Origin: Verrucomicrobiota bacterium | GTDB taxonomy: Bacteria; Verrucomicrobiota; Verrucomicrobiia; Chthoniobacterales; Chthoniobacteraceae | Direction of reading: 5' to 3' | Length of the DNA stretch: 53,479 nucleotides | NCBI GenBank assembly: GCA_009885995.1 | Contig: VFJQ01000003.1 | Span: 1-53,479 of the forward strand | In this document: positions 42,004 through 51,760 of the stretch, one piece after another | How the letters are laid out: each line of letters starts with the position of its first letter | How positions within the stretch are numbered: position 1 is the first letter of the stretch | The notes under the pieces: generated by a model | Seen by the model: the letters and a program-made list of their open reading frames with translations, nothing else | Database searches by the model: none | What the model was told of the DNA's origin: nothing | Program-made: the position numbers and the translations under genes

Positions 42004-43460
42004 CTCCATTGCTCGTCATCATCGCGATCCTCGCTGCCGCAGCCGTCGTCCTGCTGCTGGTGCTGCTGCTCCGCAAGCCGGAGGCGGCTTTCGGGGATCG
42101 TGTCCGCGTCGAGGTGGATCGCTTGAGCGGCGGGATGCGCGATGAGCTGCGCTTGGGACGCGAGGAAGGCGCGAGTGCTGCGCGGCAGTTGCGCGAGGAA
42201 GTCACGACGGCGACCCGCGCGTCGGGCGACTCGATTGCCGAGCGGCTGGGTGAAATCGCCAAGCAGCAGATAGATCATCTCCAGACCTTCTCGACCGCGC
42301 TGACCGATTCGAGCGAGCGCGGCGAACAGCGGCTCGCGGAGATGCGCACGACGCTCGACCAGCGGCTGGCGGGGGCGGACGAAGCCGCGAAGCTGGCCGC
42401 CGCGCAAACGAGGCAGGAATTGCAGGCTTCGCTCAAGAGCTTCAGCGAGCTGCTCGCGGGGCAGCTCCAGGAGTTGTCGCACGCCTTGAAGCAACAGCTC
42501 GCCGACCTGACGACGCGCAACGAAGCGAAGCTCGAGGCGATGCGCGTGACGGTGGACGAGAAGCTGCACGAGACGCTCGAGAAGCGGCTCGGCGAGAGCT
42601 TCCGGCTCGTGAGCGAGCGGCTGGAGCAAGTCCACACGGGACTCGGCGAAATGAAGTCGCTCGCGGTCGGAGTCGGCGATTTGAAGAAGATCCTCAGCAA
42701 CGTGAAGACGCGCGGCACATGGGGCGAGGTGCAGCTCGGCAACCTGCTCGAGCAGACGCTGACGCCCGAGCAATTCATGCGGAACTTCGCGCCGGACCCG
42801 GCGAGTGCTGAGCGCGTCGAGTTCGCCATCCGACTGCCGGGCCGCGACGCCGACGGCACGCCGGTGTGGCTGCCGATCGACTCGAAATTTCCGCACGAGG
42901 AATACCAGCGCCTCGTCGATGCGCAGGAGCGAGCCGATGCCGCCGCCGCCGAAGCGGCGGGCGCTGCGCTGGAGCAGGGCATCCGCGTCGAGTGCCGCAA
43001 GATTTCCGAGAAGTATCTGCGCCCGCCGATCACGACGGACTTCGGGATTTTGTTTCTGCCGACCGAGGGTTTGTTCGCCGAGTTGCTGCGCCGGCCGGGG
43101 TTGACGGAAACGCTTCAGCGCGACTTCCGCGTTGTCGTCAGCGGCCCGACGACGCTCACGGCGCTGCTGACCAGCTTGCAGATGGGCTTCCGCACGCTCG
43201 CGATCGAGCAGCGATCGAGCGAAGTGTGGAAGGTGCTCGGCGCGGTGAAGACGGAGTTCGGCAAGTTCGGTGAGGCGCTCGACAAGGTTCACAAGAAACT
43301 CACCGAGGCATCGAACAGCATCGAGAGCGCGCAGCGCCGGCAGCGGATGGTGGAGCGGAAGCTCAAGCCCGCGGACGGATTGCCCGCGCCCGATGCCGTC
43401 GCGCTGCTCGGGATCGACGCAGAGCGGACCGAGGAGGACTCCGAGCCGGCGGACGAGTAG
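42000..43460 (+). CDS. rmuC: DNA recombination protein RmuC
   Basis: 486 residues. One N-terminal membrane helix (LLVIIAILAAAAVVLLLVLLL), a long coiled coil (about 30-220), then the RmuC nuclease-like domain: 'GVGDLKKILSNVKTRGTWGEVQLGNLLEQTLTPEQF', 'LPIDSKFPHEEYQRLVDAQE', 'GILFLPTEGLFAELLRR' and 'VVVSGPTTLTALLTSLQMGFRTLAIEQRS'. RmuC limits inversions at short inverted repeats and acts against some mobile DNA. Start ATG 42000 overlaps the upstream stop. Confidence 0.95.
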   Translation: MTPLLVIIAILAAAAVVLLLVLLLRKPEAAFGDRVRVEVDRLSGGMRDELRLGREEGASAARQLREEVTTATRASGDSIAERLGEIAKQQIDHLQTFSTALTDSSERGEQRLAEMRTTLDQRLAGADEAAKLAAAQTRQELQASLKSFSELLAGQLQELSHALKQQLADLTTRNEAKLEAMRVTVDEKLHETLEKRLGESFRLVSERLEQVHTGLGEMKSLAVGVGDLKKILSNVKTRGTWGEVQLGNLLEQTLTPEQFMRNFAPDPASAERVEFAIRLPGRDADGTPVWLPIDSKFPHEEYQRLVDAQERADAAAAEAAGAALEQGIRVECRKISEKYLRPPITTDFGILFLPTEGLFAELLRRPGLTETLQRDFRVVVSGPTTLTALLTSLQMGFRTLAIEQRSSEVWKVLGAVKTEFGKFGEALDKVHKKLTEASNSIESAQRRQRMVERKLKPADGLPAPDAVALLGIDAERTEEDSEPADE

Positions 43461-43462
43461 CG

Positions 43463-46447
43463 CTACTGCGCGTCTTCCCCCTGGAGCGCGAACCACGCCT
43501 TCATCTGGTAACTGCAATGGCACTTCGACGAGCCATCGGGCACGAGCACGAGGCCGCTCGCTGGGATGGCGTTGATCCAGCAACTCGGGCGGATGCCGCC
43601 GAAATTTTCGGTGCCGTCGGTGCGCGAAAGATCGACGTAGCCGAGCGTGGCGGAGCGGAAGAGCATGAGGTTGCGGCTCGCCGAAATCTGCCCGCAGCCG
43701 TAGGAGCGCTTGAATTCCCACGTGAGCGGCGCGCCGGTCTTGAGGTCCCATGCGCCGCCTTGCGCGTAGATCTTGTCGTCGTTGATGAGCGGGCGCGTTT
43801 CGTATTTCGCCTGCTGCTCCCACAGCTTCCCGCCGGTCTTGATGTCGAAGCCGCCGAGCCGCCCGCCGATTTCGGACGGCAGCTCAAAGAAATTATGGCG
43901 CACCGCTTTGTAGTTCATCAGCAGAACGCCGTGCTTCGCGCTGACGGCGAGTTGCGTGCCCCAGATGTCGGCGTCGTTCTTCCACGCGACCTTGCCAGTC
44001 GCGGCGTCGAAGCAGAGGAGCGTGCCGTTCGGCACGGCGGTCGCGGCGAGCTTCGGCGCGGACTTGCCGTCGCGCTTGGGGTTCACGACGCGGTCAGCTT
44101 CCACGAGCGGGCGGTCGATGAGATAGACGCGCTCACCGGCGAGCGCGACGGAGTTGTGCCGGATCGAGCCCTTCGGTTGGTATTGCCACTTCACCGCGCC
44201 GCTGTCGGGATCTATCGCGAAGAACGACACGGACTCGGTGCGGAGGTTCGTGAGCTGGTAGCGCGGGCTCACATTGTGCGCCGCGTTTTCGACCGAGCCG
44301 AAAAGCACGCCGCTTTCCCAAGCGAGGTAGCCCCAGTTTCGGTTCGGCGCGGCGGCGGCGACGGGTGTGGTGAACTCGCCGCGCAGTTTGCCGGTCGCGA
44401 GATCGATGCGCAGACAGCGTGGGCCGGTCTTCACATAGACCGAATCGCCGCCGATGCAGAACGGTCCGCCGGTGTCGCCGATGCCGACGTCGTGATGGAT
44501 GCCGTCGTAGTCGAGCAGCAGTTCCTTAAGTTCAAACTCCCATAGCTTGCGGCCGTTGTAGGCGTCGAGTCCGCACAGGCCGTTGACCCCGCCCACGACC
44601 ATGACGCCGCGCGATACGAGCGGCGCGGGGCCTTGGCCGTGGCGATTGGCGACTTCGAAATCCACGTCGCGAAACCAGAACATCGAGAGCTTGCCTTTGA
44701 TCGCCTCGTCGTCGGAGCAGAGCGTGTTCGCCGCGCTCGCATTTTGGTGCGTCCAACTGCCTGCGCCCGCGGGCGCGCCCGCTTTCTCCACGATGATCTT
44801 TCCCGCCTGTCGCACGCAGAGCACGCCGTCGTAAGGCCGGCGCAACCGGCGCATCTCGGCTTGCAGCTTCCCGCCCGCCTCGCGCGGCGCGATGACGAGA
44901 TTCGCGAACTGCTTTGGAAAGTTCGTCGCGTCGAATGGCGCGACGTGGACGCTGATGCGGGCGCCGTAAAGCCCGGCGGCGGCGATGCGCTGACGCGCTT
45001 CCGCAGCGCGAGCGGCGTCGGGCTCGACAACGAGAATGTGCAGCTCGGATTGCCGCGCGAGCGCCAGCGCGAGGCTGCCATCGCCAGCGCCGAAGCTCAC
45101 CGCGTAACCCGCGCTGATGCCACTCGCGGCGAGGATGTCCTTCGCCTCGGCGCTCTCGGGCTGGCCGTTCGCCGGAGCTGTCGCGACTGGCGATGCGCCC
45201 GGTTTTCCGTCGAAGAGATACACCACGCCGCGATCGGTCGTCGCCACCACGCGCCCATTGCCCGCCGCGAGGCCGAGCACGCGGCCATCGACGGCGTATT
45301 TCCACCACTGCGTGCGCTGGCTGCCGTAGTCGATCGCGCAGACTTGTCCGTCGCCGCCGACTACTGCTTCGCTGCCGGTGATGATGAACTCCGTCACCTC
45401 GCGATCCACCGGCACGATTTTGTCCTGTTCGAGCGCGCGCACTTTCTGCGGCTGACCCTTGCGGTCGATCTTCTCGATTTCCTTCCAGCGATAGCTCGCG
45501 AGCTATCGCCCCTCGGCGCGGATGAGTCCGCCGGGCACGGCGACGGTCGAGCCCGTGCCGAGTTGCGACGCCTGCTCGCCCGTGGCGACATCGAAGAGGA
45601 CGCCGGAGTTGAGGAAAAACGAATCGGTGAGCACCGCGCCCGAGCCGCCGCGCTGCCCGTTCTTTTGCAAATGGTAGTAGCGCAGCTTGCCGTCAGCGCG
45701 CTCGAACACCGCCGGCACCGCGCGACCCGTCGGCACGATGAGCGCGTCGTCCGTCGCGAGCAAATATCCCTGCGGCGCGACACCGCTGAGCGCCTCGGCG
45801 CCGCCGTGGGGCTGCTTCATCAGCATCCGGCCGGTTTCGCCGTTCGACCAAAGCGGATGCCCGGTTGCTGCGTCGAGCGCGTGCAGGAAAACGCCGTCGC
45901 TCGGCCAGATGCCGCCGGCGAAATACACCACGTCATTCCAAACCACCGGCCCGCCGCGCGCGGGCCAGTGCGAAATCATGCGCTCGTTTCCGATGACGCG
46001 CGCCGGCCCCGGACCCGCGCGGTGTTTCCAAAGCACCGCGCCATCTCCGAGCGCGAGCGCGTAGAGCCAGCCGTCGTCGCTCGCGACGAAGACGCGATCC
46101 TTCCACGCCGCGGGTGCGAAGCGGATCGGCCCCTCGCTGAAAAACCGCCAGCGGATCGCGCCCGTGTTCGCATCGAGCGCATAGACCTGATCATCCGCGG
46201 AACTTCCGAACAGCACGAGGTCGCCGACGATGATCGGCTGGAACGCGAGGTCGAAGTCGATGCGCTCCGACGTGGGCCACGCGGGCTTCGGCGGCTGCCC
46301 GGCGTCGAACTTCCAGCGCAGACGCAATTGATTCGGGATCGTCTCCGCCGTGTAGCCGCTGCGCGCGGCATCGCCGCGGTAGGTGGGCCAGTCCCCCGCG
46401 AGGGCGGCGGTCGAGAGGATCGTGAGCAGCAGTGCTTGAGCTTTCAT
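43463..46447 (-). pseudogene. Exported PQQ-type beta-propeller with methyltransferase-like insert, interrupted by an in-frame TAG
   Basis: From ATG 46447 (MKAQALLLTILSTAALAGDWP, signal peptide) the frame runs 314 codons to a TAG at 45503-45505. The same frame then continues without another stop to 43463, so one base change would give a 994-residue protein similar in plan to its upstream paralogue. The first part has propeller blades ('YALDANTGAIRWRFFSEGP', 'LDAATGHPLWSNG'). About residues 445-530 form a Rossmann domain with 'AVSFGAGDGSLALALARQ' and 'LHILVVEPDAARAAEARQRI', like motif I and the acidic strand-2 end of class I methyltransferases. More blades and a Cys-rich end follow ('SSKCHCSYQMKAWFALQ'). 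A GTG at 45442 could restart the second part. Nonsense mutation, readthrough, or sequence error are all possible. Confidence 0.8.
45488..45509. repeat. Perfect 22-bp palindrome carrying the amber codon
   Basis: Each half is GCGATAGCTCG read inward; the sequence equals its reverse complement over all 22 bases. The in-frame TAG of the interrupted propeller gene is in the first half (coding strand), and the TATCGC of the second half continues the reading frame. A local inverted duplication (hairpin-templated copy) of about 11 bases would produce exactly this. Confidence 0.95.
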
Positions 46448-46453
46448 AGTTGG

Positions 46454-49252
46454 TTACAGCCGCCCGGGCACGCGTGCTGGCGATGGGAGTGGAGCGATGG
46501 GGAGGCCTTCGTGGATGATCTCGATGCCGCTGAGGATCGTCTCGCCGTCGCGTGCGGTGAGCGTGATGGTGAGTGCGCCGTCGGTCACGGCGACTTTCGG
46601 GATCGTCTTCGTGAGCACGCGCATCGTGCCACCCGACTCGGCGAACACGTCAAAGTTCTCCAACGCCATGCGGTTCTGCACACGCACATCGAAGCGCCGC
46701 GTGCCCTGTGTGATTTCCGCATTGGGTTCGGCGAAGACGAGCCGCACGGTGTAGGTGCCCGCTTTCAGTCCAGAGATCGTCGCGCTCCGCAGCCCGCGCA
46801 CGCCGGACGCGGCGACCCACGGCCAGCCCTCGCCGCCTTCGATCCAGACGGAGTGATGGTAGTAGAACTCTAGCGCGTCAGGCTCGGTGCGCACGGCGAT
46901 CTCGGGCGATGGGCCGCCGACCGAGGGGTAGTCGAGCCATAGCGTTCCGTCCTCGGTCTTGCGATCGCCGGGTGCGCCGAAGTTGATGCCGATGCGCTCG
47001 ATCTTTCCCGCGAGTGCAGCGGCGGGCACTTTGCCCCACGAGGTCCATTGCTCGAACGTCGGCGGCAGGCTCACGAGCGCGAGCGCCATCGGGAGCGGGT
47101 AGCTGCACGTGCAGCCTTCGTAGAAATAAGGGACGTTTAGAATGCCGTTCGCGGGCACGATGCTGTTCGTGCAACCGGAGCGCGGGCCGCTGATGTGGAT
47201 GGTGCCGCTCTCGAGACGCTTGTCGTAAAACGCCGCGGTGCCCGAACGCATCGTGTAGATCGAGCCGTAGTCGAAGCCGCCGTCGCAGCCGTAGCTCTTT
47301 GGGAAGACGCGCGGCTCGCTTTCGCCGGTGAGCGGGTTGGTGCGCATCCCGGCTTTCGGCGCGGCGGGGCTCCATTCGTTCTTCTGCTGCGGCGGGCGGT
47401 ATTGGTTCGGCTGGATCGTATGGAGATCGACTTTGGAAAAGCGCTGGCGCAGGTCCGCGGCCTCGTAGGCATCGAGCACGCGGCCGGTATAGACGTCGCT
47501 GAAGACGGGCGGCAGCAGGCGGTAATCGACCGGGCCTTTGCGTGTGGAAGCGTCGAGCCAGTCCTTGTCCGAGGTGATCATCACGCCGTCGATGAAGCGC
47601 GGCTGCGGCGAGCGTTTGAAGTTGCCGAGCATGTCGCCGAACCACAGCACGCCGAGCGGCGCGCGCACGAGCGCGTCTTCGCTGGGCGACCAGTCGGCGT
47701 TGTAGTTCGTGCTGCCTTCGAGCGCGCCTTCGCGTGTGATCACCGCGAGGCCGTTCGTGTGCAGGCGCGCCGTTTTCGCGACATCGCGGAGCGCGGCCGG
47801 GCCGACGAGTCGGCCGCCATACGGCCGCAGCGACGCAACCAACTTCGCGAGCGTCGCCGCGTCAGGCAGCGGAGCGCTGGGCGTGATCGCGATGAGGTTT
47901 GCGAAGTAGGGCGGCAAGCCGGACGCGGCCTCGCGCACCGCCACGCGCTCGCCGTAGATCTGCGCGGCGGCGAGGCGCGCGCGCACCGCGACGGCATCGG
48001 GCGCGATGGTGAGAATCTTGAGCTGGCTGCGCTCGGCGAGCATCTCGAGAAAGCCGGGCGCACTCGCACCGACGACCACCGCGTATCCGCGCTCCGCGCC
48101 GGAAGCGTTCAGCACCTTCTCCGCGAAGTCGTCGTTCGTCATCGGCGCGACCTTCTCGCGCTCCCAATGCTTCGCTTCGGCCTCGCCCGCCGCAAGCGCG
48201 TAGAGCCGGCCTTCCTCGGTTACGACAAAGCACTTCCCATCCGCCGCGATGACGCTGTGAACCTTGCCCGTCACGCCGGGAAACGCTTCATCAAAACTCC
48301 ACTCGCGATCGCCCGCGCGGAAACTCCGCCGAATGCCTGCGTCGCCTTTCTGCCACGGCTTGTCCTCGTGGCGTTTGGCGTTCACGTCGCTGTCGAAAAG
48401 CAACCCGCGCCGCTTGAGCTTCTGCTCTTCCTTCGCCTCCGGAGTTGAAGCGAACCATCCTCCCGGCAGCCGACCCGCGGCGGGCAGCGCGAACTCTTTC
48501 AACGCGCCCGTCGCGAGATCGAAGCGTGCGGGATACGCGGAACTGCTCGGCACGATGAGATCGGCGCCATCGATGAGCAGGTAGCCTTGTGGTGCGACGC
48601 CGCCGAACGCCTCGGCATTGTGCGGATGCACGCCGTAGAGATAGCCGGTGCGATCGCTTAGCCACACGACGCGCCCCGTCGCCGCGTCGAGGCAGTAAAT
48701 GAACACGCCTTCGAGCGGCCACACGCCCGCGGCGAAATACACGCGCCCATCGCGCAGCACCGGGCCGCCGCGCACGGGCCACACGGAGATCATGCGTTCG
48801 TTGCCGAGAAGCTGCCGGTCGTTCGGCACCGCGCGCATTTTCCACAGCAGCTTGCCCGTGTCCGCGGCGACGCAGCGCAGCACGCCGTCGTCGCTGCCGA
48901 AGATCACGCGGCCTTCACCCGCGACCGGTGCGAAGCGCACCGGGCCGTCCGCGTTCGCGCGCCACAGCTCGGCGCCGGTTTCAGTGTCGAAGGCGATCAC
49001 ACAGTCCTCGCGCGACGAGCCGACGAAGAGCCGCTTGCCGAGCACGACGGGTTCGTAGCCGCGGTCGAACTGCAAACGCGCGTCGCGATACGCGGGCGTG
49101 AGCGGCGGAAGTTCGCGCGTCCAGAGCACCGACATCTTTTCCGGCAGCGCGGAAGCGACCGTGGCAGTGCGGCCCGCGTCGGCCCGCCACATCGGCCAGT
49201 CGGCGGCGTTCACGAATCCGCAGAGGATGAGAGAAAGGAGAGGGAGTCTCAC
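46454..49252 (-). CDS. Exported PQQ-type beta-propeller with methyltransferase-like insert and malectin-like C-terminus
   Basis: 932 residues, signal peptide 'MRLPLLSLILCGFVNA', then 'ADWPMWRADAGRTATV'. Propeller blades ('IAFDTETGAELWRANADGP', 'LDAATGRVVWLSDRTGY') surround a Rossmann-like insert near residues 385-470 ('GYAVVVGASAPGFLEMLAERSQLKILTIAPDAVAVRARLAAAQI'). In it the glycine motif and acidic residue of SAM binding are degraded compared with the downstream paralogue. Further blades with 'YFYEGCTCSYPLPMALALV' follow. The last 170 residues look like a malectin-type carbohydrate-binding domain ('GTYTVRLVFAEPNAEITQGTRRFDVRVQNRMALENFDVF'). Operon with the next gene (6-bp gap). Confidence 0.88.
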   Translation of the reverse strand: MRLPLLSLILCGFVNAADWPMWRADAGRTATVASALPEKMSVLWTRELPPLTPAYRDARLQFDRGYEPVVLGKRLFVGSSREDCVIAFDTETGAELWRANADGPVRFAPVAGEGRVIFGSDDGVLRCVAADTGKLLWKMRAVPNDRQLLGNERMISVWPVRGGPVLRDGRVYFAAGVWPLEGVFIYCLDAATGRVVWLSDRTGYLYGVHPHNAEAFGGVAPQGYLLIDGADLIVPSSSAYPARFDLATGALKEFALPAAGRLPGGWFASTPEAKEEQKLKRRGLLFDSDVNAKRHEDKPWQKGDAGIRRSFRAGDREWSFDEAFPGVTGKVHSVIAADGKCFVVTEEGRLYALAAGEAEAKHWEREKVAPMTNDDFAEKVLNASGAERGYAVVVGASAPGFLEMLAERSQLKILTIAPDAVAVRARLAAAQIYGERVAVREAASGLPPYFANLIAITPSAPLPDAATLAKLVASLRPYGGRLVGPAALRDVAKTARLHTNGLAVITREGALEGSTNYNADWSPSEDALVRAPLGVLWFGDMLGNFKRSPQPRFIDGVMITSDKDWLDASTRKGPVDYRLLPPVFSDVYTGRVLDAYEAADLRQRFSKVDLHTIQPNQYRPPQQKNEWSPAAPKAGMRTNPLTGESEPRVFPKSYGCDGGFDYGSIYTMRSGTAAFYDKRLESGTIHISGPRSGCTNSIVPANGILNVPYFYEGCTCSYPLPMALALVSLPPTFEQWTSWGKVPAAALAGKIERIGINFGAPGDRKTEDGTLWLDYPSVGGPSPEIAVRTEPDALEFYYHHSVWIEGGEGWPWVAASGVRGLRSATISGLKAGTYTVRLVFAEPNAEITQGTRRFDVRVQNRMALENFDVFAESGGTMRVLTKTIPKVAVTDGALTITLTARDGETILSGIEIIHEGLPIAPLPSPARVPGRL

Positions 49253-49370
49253 GGGGAAAGTGTGCAGCGCTTACCTGCGCGTTGGCGAAACCTTTGCCGG
49301 CATCTGATTCGCGACGAAGAACACGAAGACAGCGTGCGCTTCGTGGTTCAAATCGGAACACTACGCATCA

Positions 49371-50405
49371 ATGCATCGCGCCCGCCTTTCTCCGATCCGG
49401 ACCTTCGTCGTCCTCGTTCTCGCGAGCATCGTGGTGTCCGTCGCGTGCCAGGTGCCGGTGTTTCGCTACGCCTTGGAGCGGTGGGCGCCGGCGGAGTATC
49501 TCGTCGTGGTCACGCCTTCCGCGAGCGGGCTGAGCGAGGGGGAGAAGAAAACGGCAGAGCTGCTGCGCACGTCCGGCGATGAGGTGAGTCCGGTGAATCT
49601 CGAAGTCGAGATCGCTGCGGCTGGTTCGTCCGGCTCGGCGCAGATATCGCTGCGTTATCCGCACAAGCTTCGTGACGCGAGCAAGCCGCCGATCTGGCAA
49701 GCGCCCCTGACTGGCGAGCACGTGCAGCGCTTGATCAATTCGCCGGTTCGGCAGGAACTCCGCACCCGGCTGCTCGCAGGCGAATCGGCGATCTGGCTGC
49801 TCGTCGAGAGCGGCGATCCAGCGAAGGATAACGCGGCTTTCACATCGCTGACGGAGGCACTCGCGGAGGCGCAGACGTCGCTCAAGCTCCCGGACGGCGT
49901 CGTGACGCCGGGCGAATCAACCCGGCGGGCCAACGAGCAGGCGGAAGTGCTGCGCACCGACCTGCCGCTGAAGATCGCGTTTTCGACGATGCGCGTGCGC
50001 CGGGACGATCCGAAAGAAGCCGTGCTGCTCGCCATGCTCACGCATCTGGAAGAAGACCTCGGCGGCTTCGCGAGTGAGCCGATGGCGTTCCCCGTCTTCG
50101 GTCGCGGTCGCGTGCTCGAGCCGCTCATCGGCGCGGGCATTCACAAGGGGAACGTGCTCGAACACGCGACGTATCTTTGCGGCGCGTGTTCGTGCGAAGT
50201 GAAGGACCAAAACCCGGGCATCGATCTCCTCGTTGCCGCCAACTGGTCTCCCGTGGACACCACGCCGCAGGTCGAAATCATCCGTATTGCCCCGAGCGCT
50301 GAGGCTCCGCCCGCCCGGCGTCCGTCTCGCGTGCCGATGGGTGGCATGGTCATCCTGCTCGCTCTCGCGATCGAGCTGGCGCGCCGCAGGTTTTTGGCGC
50401 GCTGA
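49371..50405 (+). CDS. Membrane-anchored protein of unknown function
   Basis: 344 residues. An N-terminal signal anchor (TFVVLVLASIVVSVACQVPVF) and a C-terminal hydrophobic helix followed by Arg (VPMGGMVILLALAIELARRRFLAR) give a periplasmic protein held at both ends. The middle includes 'AAGSSGSAQISLRYPHKLRDASKPPIWQAPL' and 'ESAIWLLVESGDPAKDNAAF', which recalls a thioredoxin-like or ThuA-like fold only loosely, and a 'YLCGACSCEVKDQNPGIDLL' cysteine cluster (C-x-x-C-x-C) that may bind metal. No family recognised. Divergent from the propeller operon across a 118-bp gap. Confidence 0.78.
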   Translation: MHRARLSPIRTFVVLVLASIVVSVACQVPVFRYALERWAPAEYLVVVTPSASGLSEGEKKTAELLRTSGDEVSPVNLEVEIAAAGSSGSAQISLRYPHKLRDASKPPIWQAPLTGEHVQRLINSPVRQELRTRLLAGESAIWLLVESGDPAKDNAAFTSLTEALAEAQTSLKLPDGVVTPGESTRRANEQAEVLRTDLPLKIAFSTMRVRRDDPKEAVLLAMLTHLEEDLGGFASEPMAFPVFGRGRVLEPLIGAGIHKGNVLEHATYLCGACSCEVKDQNPGIDLLVAANWSPVDTTPQVEIIRIAPSAEAPPARRPSRVPMGGMVILLALAIELARRRFLAR

Positions 50406-50430
50406 GGACGCTGCGGCGTCGTGCGCAAGC

Positions 50431-50458
50431 TGGCGGATGGGGGGGATTCGAACCCCCG
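50431..50458 (-). other. tRNA(Ser)-like 3' end fragment, putative integration (att) site
   Basis: On the minus strand CGGGGGTTCGAATCCCCC forms a perfect T-arm with the standard T-loop TTCGAAT, followed by CC, ATCC, G and an encoded CCA end (50431-50433). This matches the 3' end of bacterial tRNA(Ser) genes, one base shorter in the acceptor strand. No D-arm, anticodon arm or 5' acceptor strand precedes it (checked over 50459-50530). A tyrosine integrase gene begins about 110 bp away, so this is best read as the crossover site of an integrative element, not a working tRNA. The rest of 50406-50566 holds nothing I can identify. Confidence 0.7.
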
Positions 50459-50566
50459 TTGATACCGAGGCTCCTTTCGTGGCTCTTCGGCAGTCAGATC
50501 ACTCTGTAGCACCGACACTAAAAACTCCGTTGATGTAAGTGACTGCCCTTAGTATGTCCCTTAGGT

Positions 50567-51760
50567 ATGGCCAGCATCTGGAAACATCCGGAGTCGAAAT
50601 ATTGGTATGCGAATTTCACGCTCGCGAGCGGCGGGCGCACGAACCGCAGCACGCGCGAGACTGACGCGCGGAAGGCCCGCAAGATCGCCGAGGCATACGA
50701 GGCGGCTGCGCGGCAGAAGATGACGGAGTCGCAGATCCGCCGCGTGATGGCGGATCTCTACGAGAACGTCACCGGCACACCGCTCGCGTCGGCGACGGTT
50801 CGGGAATTCATGGATGGCTGGATCGCGCGAAAGCGCGTCGAGAATGGCGAGCGCACCGCGGTTCGATACGGGCGGACGGCGCGCCAGTTCGTCGAGTTCC
50901 TCGGCGAGCGGGCAGACAATCAACTGCTCTTCGTGACGAGCAAGGACATCACGGCATTCCGTGATGGCATCGCGAAACGGCTCTCGCCGACCACGGCGAA
51001 CATGGCGCTGAAAATTCTGCGCATCGCGTTGCAGCAGGCGTATCGCGACGGGCTGCTCAATGAGAATCCTGGCAGCCGAGTGACGGTCATCAAACGTTTG
51101 GGTGAAGCGACGCCGCGCCGGGCATTCACGTTGCCGGAGTTGTCACGTTTGCTTGAGCAGGCTTCGGGCGAGTGGCGCGGGCTGATCCTGTTCGGGCTCT
51201 ACACCGGACAGCGACTCGGAGATCTCGCGCGGCTCACGTGGCAGAACCTCCACGGCCTCGGCGGCAAGTTGCCGGAAGTGAGGCTCGTGACTGGCAAGAC
51301 CGGGCGGCAACAGATCATTCCGATCGCCGCTCCGCTGTTGCTCTACATCGAAACCGAACTGACTGCCGGCGACGATCCGCAGGCGCCCTTGTTCGAGAAC
51401 GCATTCCGTATCGTGGAGCAGCAGGCGGGGCGCACAGGATCGCTCAGCGTGCAGTTCTATCGGATCATGGCCGACGCTGGACTGGTCCCGCCGAGGTCAC
51501 ACAAAACAAAATCTGATGGTCCGGGCCGCGAAGGCAAACGCGCTCAGAACGCGGTGTCGTTCCACTGCCTGCGTCACACAGCCACGAGCTTGATGAAGAA
51601 CGCCGGAATCTCAGCGCCGATCGTGCAGGACATCATCGGCCACGATTCGTCAGCAATCAGCGCGCACTACACGCACATCGAATCGGATGCGAAACGCACT
51701 GCGCTTGATGCGATGCCGGACGTGACGAGCACACGGGGGAGTAAGCAAGATGGAAGATAA
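50567..51760 (+). CDS. Tyrosine-type site-specific integrase
   Basis: 397 residues. An N-terminal SAM-like core-binding domain covers about 75-170 ('ATVREFMDGWIARKRVENGERTAVRYGRTARQFVEFLG') and the catalytic domain 185-390. The full catalytic set is visible: R216 in 'YTGQRLGDLARLTW', Lys near 243 in 'VTGKTGRQQIIPI', H333-C-L-R336 in 'FHCLRHTATSLM', H359 in 'DIIGHDSSAI' and Y368 in 'SAHYTHIES'. It appears intact. Located next to a tRNA 3' fragment, it marks the left end of an integrative element that extends right, beyond the window. Confidence 0.94.
   Translation: MASIWKHPESKYWYANFTLASGGRTNRSTRETDARKARKIAEAYEAAARQKMTESQIRRVMADLYENVTGTPLASATVREFMDGWIARKRVENGERTAVRYGRTARQFVEFLGERADNQLLFVTSKDITAFRDGIAKRLSPTTANMALKILRIALQQAYRDGLLNENPGSRVTVIKRLGEATPRRAFTLPELSRLLEQASGEWRGLILFGLYTGQRLGDLARLTWQNLHGLGGKLPEVRLVTGKTGRQQIIPIAAPLLLYIETELTAGDDPQAPLFENAFRIVEQQAGRTGSLSVQFYRIMADAGLVPPRSHKTKSDGPGREGKRAQNAVSFHCLRHTATSLMKNAGISAPIVQDIIGHDSSAISAHYTHIESDAKRTALDAMPDVTSTRGSKQDGR

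Noticed and set aside
50431..50530. A complete tRNA(Ser) gene on the minus strand
   Set aside because: Only the T-arm and CCA end are present. No D-loop, anticodon stem or 5' acceptor strand could be found upstream, and the acceptor strand is one base short.
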